Assembly (NCBI GenBank): GCA_963614875.1
Contig: CAVEFC010000013.1
Span: 1 to 36,513, forward strand
Length of the DNA stretch: 36,513 bases
Reading direction: 5' to 3'
Source of the DNA: CAG-841 sp963614875
GTDB taxonomy: Bacteria > Bacillota > Clostridia > Oscillospirales > CAG-272
A program made the translations under genes and the position numbers. Shown piece by piece: positions 24,482-31,602 of this stretch (the first letter of the stretch is position 1; the number at the start of each line of letters is the position of its first letter). Below the pieces are notes generated by a model. The model did no database searches and had not been told where the DNA came from. It saw only the letters and a program-made list of their open reading frames with translations.

Positions 24482-25470
24482 ACGTCGAGCAATTTTTCCT
24501 TTGTATCGGTATCTTCAAGTCCCGTCATATCGGCGTAGCTGATATTTTCGGGGAAGTTTTTCTTTGTGTAGGTTTTGTCTTTATATATCTGGTCGGGAGC
24601 GTAAAGCTCTTTGTCCTTGGGTGTGACATCGGAAAGAAGATATGCAAATACCTTCTGTATGTCTTCGTCCGTTTCTCTGCCGGAAATTATTGCGCTTGAA
24701 TAAGTGTCGTAAGGCGCGCCTTCTTCAAAATAAATAATTTCATAATCCGCGCCGTTGTTGATTTCATCCACAGCCTGCCATGTCATACAGAGTCCTATTG
24801 CGGCTTCGCCGAGCTTGAGCGATTTTACAGGCCCCGATCCCGACGCCGTATAGCCCGAGCCGGAGAGATTTTTTGCAAGTCCGTCGAAATATTCGAGCGC
24901 CTTTTCCTGTCCGCGCGTGTTTACCATATTGAGATAAAAGATGTATCCCGTGCCGGACGATTTGGGGTTTGGCATTGAAATGAGTCCTTTGTATTCGGGC
25001 TTGAGAAGATCGTCGTAGCAGGTGGGGGCTGTAAGTCCTTTTTCGGCGAGTATTTTTTTGTTTATGACGATCGCTCCGCTTGTGCGTACAAACGGCACAT
25101 AGCGATGAGATTCGGGAACAAGCTCGGGGAGATATTTATCGAAATCAACGCCGGAAAGCCCGTCGAGCTTTGCAACCGTATCGCCTATCTTTTTAAGATA
25201 TGTGTTTTCAAGCTCCATAACTATGTCGCAGTCGGTTTTTGTGCCTTCATTTGCAAGCTTTGCGGCAAGCTCGCCTGTGGATTTATATTGAATTACTATT
25301 TTGTATTCGGGAAATTTTTCATCAAACATTTTCTGTGCGTTTTCAATGCGGAAATCTTCGCTTGAAGCGTAAATTGTAATTGTTTTTTTCTTCTGCGAGC
25401 ATGACGTAAGCAAAGAAAAAACGGAAAACATTGCCGCTATGGCGAGTATAAGCGATAAAACCTTTTTCAT
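24469..25470 (-). CDS. ABC transporter substrate-binding lipoprotein (AfuA/ThiB/PhnS-like)
   Basis: Start ATG follows AAAGGAG. The 333-residue protein has a lipoprotein signal with lipobox LTSC (Cys24). Then comes a mature type-2 periplasmic-binding fold: TITIYASSEDFRIENAQKMF, a DIVMELENTYLKKI strand, RTSGAIVINKKIL, ISMPNPKSSGTGYIF and KLGEAAIGLCMTW. These match the extracellular solute-binding family 1 members that bind Fe3+, thiamine, putrescine or 2-aminoethylphosphonate. The tyrosines that ligate iron in FbpA are not evident by eye, which supports an organic ligand. It is the first gene of the minus-strand operon and lies behind a perfect promoter and a 5' hairpin. Confidence 0.85.
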   Translation of the reverse strand: MKKVLSLILAIAAMFSVFSLLTSCSQKKKTITIYASSEDFRIENAQKMFDEKFPEYKIVIQYKSTGELAAKLANEGTKTDCDIVMELENTYLKKIGDTVAKLDGLSGVDFDKYLPELVPESHRYVPFVRTSGAIVINKKILAEKGLTAPTCYDDLLKPEYKGLISMPNPKSSGTGYIFYLNMVNTRGQEKALEYFDGLAKNLSGSGYTASGSGPVKSLKLGEAAIGLCMTWQAVDEINNGADYEIIYFEEGAPYDTYSSAIISGRETDEDIQKVFAYLLSDVTPKDKELYAPDQIYKDKTYTKKNFPENISYADMTGLEDTDTKEKLLDVWKY

Positions 25471-25498
25471 ACGAGGCTCCTTTGAATTTTCGATAAAT

Positions 25499-25533
25499 GT
25501 TCAGTTTTTCGCAAAATGCGCGAAAGCCTGAAC
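25499..25533 (-). promoter_or_regulatory. Hairpin at the 5' end of the transporter mRNA
   Basis: On the minus strand GTTCAG-GC-TTTCGC-N7-GCGAAA-AA-CTGAAC forms a two-tier stem-loop. Its first base is within a few bases of the predicted transcription start. It may protect the mRNA 5' end from decay or be an operator. It has no T-run, so it is not a terminator. Confidence 0.55.
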
Positions 25534-25535
25534 GT

Positions 25536-25564
25536 ATTATATCACCGAAAAGGCGTTTTGTCAA
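25536..25564 (-). promoter_or_regulatory. Promoter of the lipoprotein-ATPase-permease operon
   Basis: On the minus strand TTGACA (559-564 of 25 kb, i.e. 25559-25564), a 17-base spacer and TATAAT (25536-25541) form a perfect consensus. Transcription would start near 25530. Confidence 0.85.
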
Positions 25565-25641
25565 GTGTTTCGGGCTTTGCCTGCAATAATGTGAACATCA
25601 CTGCGCTTTGATGCTTTTTTGTGCGAATATCGGCTTTGATG

Positions 25642-25670
25642 TTGCAAACGGCGGTAAAAGGTGATACAAT
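25642..25670 (+). promoter_or_regulatory. Promoter of the nitroreductase gene
   Basis: TTGCAA (25642-25647), 17 bases, then TACAAT (25665-25670). It is divergent from the transporter promoter; the two -35 boxes are about 77 bases apart. Confidence 0.75.
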
Positions 25671-25715
25671 ATAAAAGTAAAACAGCGTCAGATGCGGAAA
25701 AGGAGAGGTTTTTAT

Positions 25716-26243
25716 ATGAATGAAATAATCAAAGCGATGGAAGAGCGGAGAAGCATAAGACATTTCAAGCCGGAGCTTCCGAAAGAGGAAGACATAGCGC
25801 AGATAGTCGAGGCGGGACTCTATGCCGCAAACGGCAGATGCAGACAGGCAACTCTTACGATTGCCGTAACAAACAAAGAGCTGAGAGATAAAATATCGGA
25901 TGCCAACCGCAGAATATGCGGCAGGGAAGAAGGCTTTGATCCGTTCTACAATGCGCCCGTGATACTCATAGTTTTAGCGGACAAAACCTGCAACACCTGT
26001 GTTTATGACGGCAGTCTTGTTATGGGCAATATGATGCTTGCCGCTCACTCGCTCGGGCTCGGAAGCATATGGATACATCGCGCAAAGGAAGAATTCGAGC
26101 TTCCCGAATGGAAAAAGTTTCTCTCCGATCTCGGAGTCAGCGGAGAATGGGAGGGAATCGGTCATTGTGCGGTAGGCTATATCGACGGTGAACTTCCCAA
26201 AGCCGCCCCGAGAAAAGACGGACGTGTTATCTGGGTAAAATGA
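25716..26243 (+). CDS. Nitroreductase-family flavoprotein
   Basis: ATG at 25716 follows AAGGAGAGG and is preferred over an in-frame ATG at 25692 that lies before this site. The 175-residue cytosolic protein has the family N-terminus EIIKAMEERRSIRHFKPE, whose Arg-Arg-Ser-Ile-Arg cluster contacts FMN phosphate. It also has the ANGRCRQ loop, the PVILIVLAD strand and the MLAAHSLGLGSIWIHR helix, and ends with AVGYIDGELPK. Such enzymes use FMN and NAD(P)H to reduce nitro, quinone or enone compounds; the natural substrate is unknown. It is monocistronic, with its own promoter and a strong terminator. Confidence 0.9.
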   Translation: MNEIIKAMEERRSIRHFKPELPKEEDIAQIVEAGLYAANGRCRQATLTIAVTNKELRDKISDANRRICGREEGFDPFYNAPVILIVLADKTCNTCVYDGSLVMGNMMLAAHSLGLGSIWIHRAKEEFELPEWKKFLSDLGVSGEWEGIGHCAVGYIDGELPKAAPRKDGRVIWVK

Positions 26244-26248
26244 GCAAT

Positions 26249-26278
26249 AAAAAACGCACCCCACAGGGTGCGTTTTTT
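26249..26278. terminator. Bidirectional intrinsic terminator
   Basis: CGCACCC-CACA-GGGTGCG with six A before and six T after. It serves both the nitroreductase gene and the convergent liv operon. Confidence 0.95.
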
Positions 26279-26282
26279 ATTG

Positions 26283-26993
26283 TCAGCCGCCGAGATAGGC
26301 TTTTTTGATGTCGTCGCTTTCGGAAAGCTCCTTGCCCGTGCCGGAATAAGCTATCGTGCCGTTTTCAAGCACATAGGCTCTGTCCGATATGGCAAGCGAT
26401 TTGCTTGCGTTCTGTTCGACGAGGAGTATCGTCGTGCCGATGCTGTGAAAATGCTTTATTATATCGAACACCTGATCGACAAGGAGAGGAGAAAGTCCCA
26501 TCGAGGGTTCGTCAAGCATAAGAAGCTTCGGGTGGCTCATAATGGCGCGTCCCATTGCGAGCATCTGCTGTTCACCGCCCGAAAGTGTGCCTGCCACTTG
26601 ATTTTTTCTTTCGCAAAGACGAGGGAATATAGTATATATTTCATCAATATCGCGCTTGATTTTTGCCTTGTCTTTTTCGGTGTAAGCGCCCATAAGCAGA
26701 TTTTCGTAAACGGTAAGCTCGGCAAATATTCTTCTGCCTTCGGGAACCTGAGTCATTCCCATTTTTACTATCTGATGCGCGGGCATACCCGTTATGTTTT
26801 TGCCGTCGTATGTGACGGTTCCGCTTTTTGCGTGGATAAGCCCCATAATGCTTTGCATGGTGGTTGTTTTTCCTGCGCCGTTCGCACCGAGAAGCGTAAC
26901 TATTTCGCCCTCGTTTACTTCAAAGGAAATGCCTTTAAGCGCTCTTATAACGCCGTAATATACTTCAAGATTTTCAACTTTCAGAAGTGCCAT
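26283..26993 (-). CDS. livF: Branched-chain amino-acid ABC transporter ATPase LivF
   Basis: The 236-residue ATPase shows Walker A GANGAGKTT, QVPEGRRIFAELTVYENL (typical of LivF), signature LSGGEQQMLAMGRAIM, Walker B LLMLDEPSMGLSP and a VEQN H-loop region replacing His, as is usual in LivF. The start ATG follows GGAGG about 10 bases upstream, 15 bases after livG. It is the last gene of the operon, directly before the terminator. It pairs with LivG to drive the LivH-LivM channel. Confidence 0.95.
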   Translation of the reverse strand: MALLKVENLEVYYGVIRALKGISFEVNEGEIVTLLGANGAGKTTTMQSIMGLIHAKSGTVTYDGKNITGMPAHQIVKMGMTQVPEGRRIFAELTVYENLLMGAYTEKDKAKIKRDIDEIYTIFPRLCERKNQVAGTLSGGEQQMLAMGRAIMSHPKLLMLDEPSMGLSPLLVDQVFDIIKHFHSIGTTILLVEQNASKSLAISDRAYVLENGTIAYSGTGKELSESDDIKKAYLGG

Positions 26994-27008
26994 AACGTCA
27001 TTTCCTCC

Positions 27009-27779
27009 TTAATTTCCTATGTAAGCCCGAACGACCTCGGGATTGCTCAGAACCTCTTCCGCCGTACCGCTTGCAAGCGTCGTTCCGAAATTGAGGACGG
27101 TTATCTCGTCGCAAAGTCCGGAAACGAACTTCATATCGTGTTCGATGAGAAGTATCGTCATATTGAATCTGTCGCGGATAAGACGTATTGTGTCCATAAG
27201 CTCGGCGGTTTCGCTCTGATTCATTCCGGCGGCGGGCTCGTCAAGCAGAAGAAGCTTCGGCTTTGTCGCAAGCGCGCGAGCTATTTCAAGCTTCCGCTGT
27301 TTGCCGTAGGGAAGATTGCACGCAAGATTGTTTCTTTCGTCAAGAAGTCCGAAAATATCGAGAATTTCTTTCGCGCGGTTTCTCATTTCCTTTTCCACGC
27401 GGAAGTGGCGCGGAAGACGGAAAAAGCTTTCAAAAAGAGAGCATTTGTATTCCGGCTGATTTGAAAGTCCGACCATAACGTTGCGGACAACCGTCATATT
27501 GTTGAAAAGACGGATATTCTGAAACGTTCTTGCAATGCCTTTGCGGTTTATCGCCTCCTGATGAAGACCTTTGAGCGATTCTCCGCAGAGGAAAAAGTCG
27601 CCTTCGGTAGGGAGATATACGCCCGTGAGCATATTGAAAACAGTTGTTTTTCCCGCTCCGTTCGGGCCGATAAGTCCGTATATCTGCTTTTCCTTTATTT
27701 TAAGATTTACATCCTGCGAGGCTTTCAGTCCGCCGAAGGAAATGCCGAGATTTTTTGTTTCGAGTATATATTCTGACAT
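27009..27779 (-). CDS. livG: Branched-chain amino-acid ABC transporter ATPase LivG
   Basis: The 256-residue ATPase shows Walker A GPNGAGKTT, ARTFQNIRLFNNMTVVRNVMVG, signature LPYGKQRKLEIARALA, Walker B LLLLDEPAAGMN and H-loop IEHDM, all typical of LivG, whose C-terminus ends with the VRAYIGN motif seen here. The start overlaps the livM stop by one base (TAATG), so translation is coupled. Confidence 0.95.
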   Translation of the reverse strand: MSEYILETKNLGISFGGLKASQDVNLKIKEKQIYGLIGPNGAGKTTVFNMLTGVYLPTEGDFFLCGESLKGLHQEAINRKGIARTFQNIRLFNNMTVVRNVMVGLSNQPEYKCSLFESFFRLPRHFRVEKEMRNRAKEILDIFGLLDERNNLACNLPYGKQRKLEIARALATKPKLLLLDEPAAGMNQSETAELMDTIRLIRDRFNMTILLIEHDMKFVSGLCDEITVLNFGTTLASGTAEEVLSNPEVVRAYIGN

Positions 27780-28930
27780 TATTTATCTCCCTTCGACGGT
27801 TTGTCGGGCGTGAATTCGTTTCCGACCTTGAGATCGACGGAAAGAATTTCGTCCATTTTGATTTTTGTGGGAACCTTATCCCAGCTGGCAGCGTCGTCCT
27901 TGACGATCGAGGGATCGTCCTTCTGGTGCCATATTTTTGCCGCAAGATTGCGGAAATTGTATTTTTCTCTGAAGCCTTTGAGCGCCGGCGCGTTGTTATA
28001 GATTACGATAACTATAAGAATAAGCGCGTAAAGCAGGTCTTTCAGCACGGCAAGATCGCCCGTAAGCACGGTGCGGAGCTTTTCGTTCAGGATGGTTATA
28101 AGCGTTGCGGCAAGAATCGAGCCGTTTATCGAGCCCATTCCGCCGAGAACGACCATAACGAGAATTTCTATCGAGTAATTGTAGCCGAACTTTACCGCCT
28201 GAACGGAGGAGTTAGTATAGCTGAACATAACGCCGGCAATGCCCGCGAAAAACGCCGATATCATAAACGCAACGAGCTTGTATTTCGTAACGTCTATGCC
28301 AGTTGCTTTTGCGGCTATTTCATTGTCGCGGATGGCGGTTATCGCTCTGCCGTGCTTGCTTCTCATAAGGTTCTGAATTATGAGAAGCGTAAAGAGAACG
28401 AGCGCAAACGCAACGATAAAGAACGTGTTTTTATGAGGACGGTTGGGAGTTGTGAGTCCGAGGTTTCCGCCGAACGCTTCGGATTGCTGGAATATTACCT
28501 TTACTATTTCTCCGAACGCAAGCGTTACTATCGCAAGATAGTCGCCTTTCAGGCGGAGCGCCGGAAGTCCGACGAGAAATCCGAATACGGCAGCACAGCC
28601 GCCGCCGACAATAAGCGCAATCAGCATTGTGAGCGCTCCGTTGCCCATAACGGGGACAAGCAGGGAAGCGACCTTTCCGCCCAGATATGCGCCTATGCAC
28701 ATAAATCCTGCGTGACCAAGGCTCAGCTCGCCGAGAAAGCCGACAACAAGACTGAGCGAAACCGCAAGCACTATGCTTATCGCTATTTTTTCAAGCAGTA
28801 TGACCGAAGAAGACTTAAGTCCGCCCGCGGCGGAGATTATGGCGAAAACAACGGTAAAAACGGTTATAACGACATAGTTTATATAGTGTTTCCACTTGAA
28901 TTTTTTCATTTTTTCCGAGAAGCTGCTCAT
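27779..28930 (-). CDS. livM: Branched-chain amino-acid ABC transporter permease LivM
   Basis: The 383-residue membrane protein has about eight or nine helices. It has the LivM motifs GFLGELSLGHAGFMCIGAY, RLKGDYLAIVTLAFGEIV, RSKHGRAITAIRDNEIAAKATGI and MVVLGGMGSINGSILAA. After the last helix there is a hydrophilic C-terminal tail of about 65 residues (FREKYNFRNLAAKIW onwards), longer than in E. coli LivM and presumably cytosolic. It overlaps livH by one base. Confidence 0.95.
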   Translation of the reverse strand: MSSFSEKMKKFKWKHYINYVVITVFTVVFAIISAAGGLKSSSVILLEKIAISIVLAVSLSLVVGFLGELSLGHAGFMCIGAYLGGKVASLLVPVMGNGALTMLIALIVGGGCAAVFGFLVGLPALRLKGDYLAIVTLAFGEIVKVIFQQSEAFGGNLGLTTPNRPHKNTFFIVAFALVLFTLLIIQNLMRSKHGRAITAIRDNEIAAKATGIDVTKYKLVAFMISAFFAGIAGVMFSYTNSSVQAVKFGYNYSIEILVMVVLGGMGSINGSILAATLITILNEKLRTVLTGDLAVLKDLLYALILIVIVIYNNAPALKGFREKYNFRNLAAKIWHQKDDPSIVKDDAASWDKVPTKIKMDEILSVDLKVGNEFTPDKPSKGDK

Positions 28931-29817
28931 TATACCTTCTCCCTTCTTTTCTTGCCGAGAATTCCCGTCGGTCTTACAAGAAGAATTATTATAAGAATGG
29001 AGAATTCTATTGCGTCCTTATAAGGCGCTATTGCCGCAACCGAATCGCAGACGCTTTCTATCATTCCGAGGACGATGCTTCCGAGCATCGCGCCGGGAAT
29101 CGAACCGATTCCGCCGATAACAGCCGCCGTAAACGCCTTTATTCCGGGCATCGCGCCGAATGTATTGTATATGTAGGGCGATTGGAGCAGATAAAAAAGT
29201 CCGGCAAGGGCTGCGAGCGCGGAGCCTATGGCAAAGGTTATGGTTATTATGCTGTTTACGTTAATACCCATAAGCTGAGCGGCGTTTCTGTCCTCGGAAA
29301 CGGCGACCATCGCTCTGCCCGTTTTGCTGTATTTTACAAAAAGGCTGAGGGATATCATCACAGCTGTCGATGCGGCAAGCGTTATGATGGTTGAAACCTT
29401 TATGCTTACCGCGCCGATATTTATTTTTCCAAGGTCGGGAACGGCGACAAATTTCGTAGCCGATTTGAAGATTATCTGCGCAAGGCTCTGAAGCAGGTAG
29501 CTTACGCCTATTGCGGTGATAAGCACAGCGAGAGGCGAAGCGCCGCGCAAGGGCTTGTAGGCGACCTTTTCCACGACTATGCCGAGCAGAGTGCATACTA
29601 TTACAGCCATTGCTATGGCGACAAAGAAGAATGCGGGTGAGGAGGCGGCTTTCATCGAGCAGAAAACGTAAATCGTATATCCGCCGACCATTATTATATC
29701 GCCGTGAGCAAAGTTGAGCATTTTGGCTATGCCGTAAACCATTGTATAGCCGAGCGCTATCATGGCGTATATCACTCCGACGTTGAGACCGCTGATGAGT
29801 GTGTTTATAAATTCCAT
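28930..29817 (-). CDS. livH: Branched-chain amino-acid ABC transporter permease LivH
   Basis: The 295-residue permease shows GLNVGVIYAMIALGYTMVYGI-KMLNFAHGDI at residues 10-41, YKPLRGASPLAVLITAIGVS, KTGRAMVAVSEDRNAAQLMGIN and FTAAVIGGIGSIPGAMLGSI, all standard LivH elements. It begins behind AAGGAAAA, and a large hairpin lies between it and the binding-protein gene. With LivM it forms the membrane channel. Confidence 0.95.
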   Translation of the reverse strand: MEFINTLISGLNVGVIYAMIALGYTMVYGIAKMLNFAHGDIIMVGGYTIYVFCSMKAASSPAFFFVAIAMAVIVCTLLGIVVEKVAYKPLRGASPLAVLITAIGVSYLLQSLAQIIFKSATKFVAVPDLGKINIGAVSIKVSTIITLAASTAVMISLSLFVKYSKTGRAMVAVSEDRNAAQLMGINVNSIITITFAIGSALAALAGLFYLLQSPYIYNTFGAMPGIKAFTAAVIGGIGSIPGAMLGSIVLGMIESVCDSVAAIAPYKDAIEFSILIIILLVRPTGILGKKRREKV

Positions 29818-29839
29818 AAGTTTTCCTTAACTGCTTCCG

Positions 29840-29888
29840 GCGGCACTGCGCCGACGGGGAGAAAAAATCCCGTCGGTATTCGTGCCGC
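29840..29888 (-). promoter_or_regulatory. Intercistronic stem-loop between the binding-protein gene and livH
   Basis: Two nested perfect stems are present: GCGGCAC/GTGCCGC (29840-29846 with 29882-29888) and CCGACGGG/CCCGTCGG (29851-29858 with 29869-29876). On the minus strand no T-run follows the hairpin, so it is more likely a 3'-protecting or partially terminating element. Such an element would keep binding-protein mRNA in excess over permease mRNA. On the plus strand a T-run does follow, but no plus-strand gene precedes it. Confidence 0.65.
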
Positions 29889-29916
29889 TTTATTTTTTTG
29901 TTTTATTCCGAAAAAA

Positions 29917-31089
29917 TTATTTTGCGTCGGATTCCTTTACGATGTATTTTATAGCCGCCTTGCTTACAAAGCCGTCAGACGTCCATTTTATGTTCGTGCC
30001 GGTAACGCCGGAATATGTGTATCCGCCGTTGAACACTTCTTTGAGCGCGTTGCATATGTCGGAGGGAGATGACGTTACGGAGATCTTGTCGCCGGCTTCC
30101 TTCATAGCGCCGTAGATGGCGTATATGCAGTCATAAGCGGCTGCGCCGAACTGGCTGAGTGTATCCGCGCCGTATTTTTCCGTGTATTTCTTTATGAATT
30201 CGCCCGACGCGCCTTCGGTGGATTTTGAGTTGAAGTGAGAAAGGAAGGAAACTTCCTGAGGGATGGTGCTTATATCAAAGCCCTGAACAGCCGTGTCGAT
30301 ACCGTCAAGACCGTCGCAGCCGTAGTAAACGGCGTCCTTTGCAATGTCGTTCTTGGCTTCCGTCATAAACTGAGAAGCGGGCGTGTAATAGATGGGCATA
30401 AATATGAATTTGCAATCCTTGAGGGTTGCTATCTGAGAAGCAAAGGAAGCTACCGTGTCGCCCGAGAAGCTTGCTTCGACGACCGTTATCGACTTGTCGA
30501 GGCTGGCAAGGAACTGCTTGCGGATACCGGTTGAATATTCGTCGTCGGATTTGTAAAGCATACCTATCGTCTGTCCCTTGTAGTTTTCGCTTACGAACTG
30601 AGCGGCGGTGACGCCCTGCTTTTCGTCCGCGAAGCACATCTGATATGCGTTGTCATATTCGACAACCGCGTCCGCCGTTGCGGAGGGAGTCATAAAGAAC
30701 AGGTTGTCCTCGTGGGAAAGCGTCTTGAATTCGAGGCAGGGCTTTGTCGTTACGCATCCGAGCGAAACCTGCATACCTGCTTCGTACATTGTAGTGTAGT
30801 TTGTCGCTACGTTTGATGCGTCGTGAACGTCGTCCATTATAACGAATTTGAATTTGACGCCGTTAAGACCGCCCGCGGCGTTGATTTCGTCAACAGCCAT
30901 CTGCGCGCTGTTCTTTACAGCCTGACCGTAAACGCCTGCACCGCCCGTAAGAGGTCCGGACGCGCCGATATAGAATTCGGTGTTGTGAGCTGCGTAATTT
31001 GTTTCTTTCGACGAGCCGCAGGAGGTAAAGCCTACTGCCGCTACCGCAAGCATTACTGCCGCGAGTGCGATACTGATGAATTTTTTCAT
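29917..31089 (-). CDS. livK: Branched-chain amino-acid ABC transporter substrate-binding lipoprotein
   Basis: The 390-residue protein has a signal peptide with lipobox FTSC (Cys24). A Leu/Ile/Val-binding type-1 fold follows: IGASGPLTGGAGVYGQAVKNSAQMAVDEINAAGG, VKFKFVIMDDVHDASNVATN, and later DCKFIFMPIYYTPASQFM and YDCIYAIYGAM. Start ATG follows AAGGAG. It is the first gene of the operon. No clear promoter lies between it and the hairpin at 31138-31176. Confidence 0.92.
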   Translation of the reverse strand: MKKFISIALAAVMLAVAAVGFTSCGSSKETNYAAHNTEFYIGASGPLTGGAGVYGQAVKNSAQMAVDEINAAGGLNGVKFKFVIMDDVHDASNVATNYTTMYEAGMQVSLGCVTTKPCLEFKTLSHEDNLFFMTPSATADAVVEYDNAYQMCFADEKQGVTAAQFVSENYKGQTIGMLYKSDDEYSTGIRKQFLASLDKSITVVEASFSGDTVASFASQIATLKDCKFIFMPIYYTPASQFMTEAKNDIAKDAVYYGCDGLDGIDTAVQGFDISTIPQEVSFLSHFNSKSTEGASGEFIKKYTEKYGADTLSQFGAAAYDCIYAIYGAMKEAGDKISVTSSPSDICNALKEVFNGGYTYSGVTGTNIKWTSDGFVSKAAIKYIVKESDAK

Positions 31090-31137
31090 TGTGATTTCTC
31101 CTTTTTGCCGTACTTTACGGCGTGAAATTTAATATAA

Positions 31138-31176
31138 AAAAACGGCTTCGCGTTTGCCGCAAAGCCGTTTTTGAAT
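31138..31176 (-). terminator. Terminator or attenuator upstream of the liv operon
   Basis: On the minus strand AAACGGCTT-(TGCGGCAAACGCG)-AAGCCGTTT is followed by a run of seven T. It comes right after a small ORF and before the liv genes. It would end transcripts from the upstream promoter unless read through. Confidence 0.75.
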
Positions 31177-31187
31177 ATACAAAGATA

Positions 31188-31409
31188 TCAGAAAACAAAC
31201 CTTCCGGTAAACTGTGCGATCTTATCAATAATTATAATGCCCCAAATGCCGACAAGCGAAATTAGAGCGAGGACAAAAGAAAAGGACACAGATATGACTG
31301 TGCCCGCAATAATTATCGCAGAGGAAGAGTTGTGGCGGCACGACGAAAAATCAGCCGCGCAAGCTGCTGTTTTGAAGGTGTTCATATTAGCGCAAGCCGA
31401 AGTGAACAT
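31188..31409 (-). CDS. Small Ile/Val/Leu-rich membrane peptide, candidate gene or leader
   Basis: The 73-codon frame has a good promoter upstream, a GAAAGGCGG site about 10 bases before ATG, and a terminator about 10 bases after the stop, so it is placed like a real gene. The N-terminal third is rich in Cys, Ser and Ala (CANMNTFKTAACAADFSSC). Residues 31-62 are strongly hydrophobic (SAIIIAGTVISVSFSFVLAL, then ISLVGIWGIIII) and would span the membrane once or twice. No family is recognised. Its position before the liv operon and its load of branched-chain codons make a regulatory leader peptide possible, but any membrane segment is rich in these residues. Confidence 0.5.
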   Translation of the reverse strand: MFTSACANMNTFKTAACAADFSSCRHNSSSAIIIAGTVISVSFSFVLALISLVGIWGIIIIDKIAQFTGRFVF

Positions 31410-31443
31410 TGTTTCTGCCGCCTTTCAGATAAATGATGTCACT

Positions 31444-31472
31444 ATGATAAACTATCGCGTGCGATTTGTCAA
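31444..31472 (-). promoter_or_regulatory. Promoter for the small ORF and possibly the liv operon
   Basis: On the minus strand TTGACA (31467-31472), a 17-base spacer and TATCAT (31444-31449). It is the only good promoter seen upstream of the liv genes. Confidence 0.75.
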
Positions 31473-31545
31473 TTGTAAATCTATATAAAATTATCGGGCT
31501 GAAAAGCGTTTTTTGCGAAAAGTTGCACAAAACAGCGCAAAAATA

Positions 31546-31594
31546 ATAAAAAACGCCGCAACGAGCAAACTTTTTTTGCCCATTGTGGCGTTTT
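31546..31594 (-). terminator. Terminator of the GH2 gene
   Basis: On the minus strand a long stem AACGCC...GGCGTT with an inner GCAAA/TTTGC pair is followed by TTTTTTATT. It lies directly after the glycosidase stop. Confidence 0.8.
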
Positions 31595-31602
31595 GCCGAA
31601 AA

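Noticed and set aside
26268..29023. Long plus-strand ORFs (398 and 422 codons) across the liv genes
   Set aside because: They lie antisense to well-recognised livF, livG and livM, are rich in Arg, Cys, His and Tyr as expected for antisense frames of this codon usage, and lack ribosome sites.
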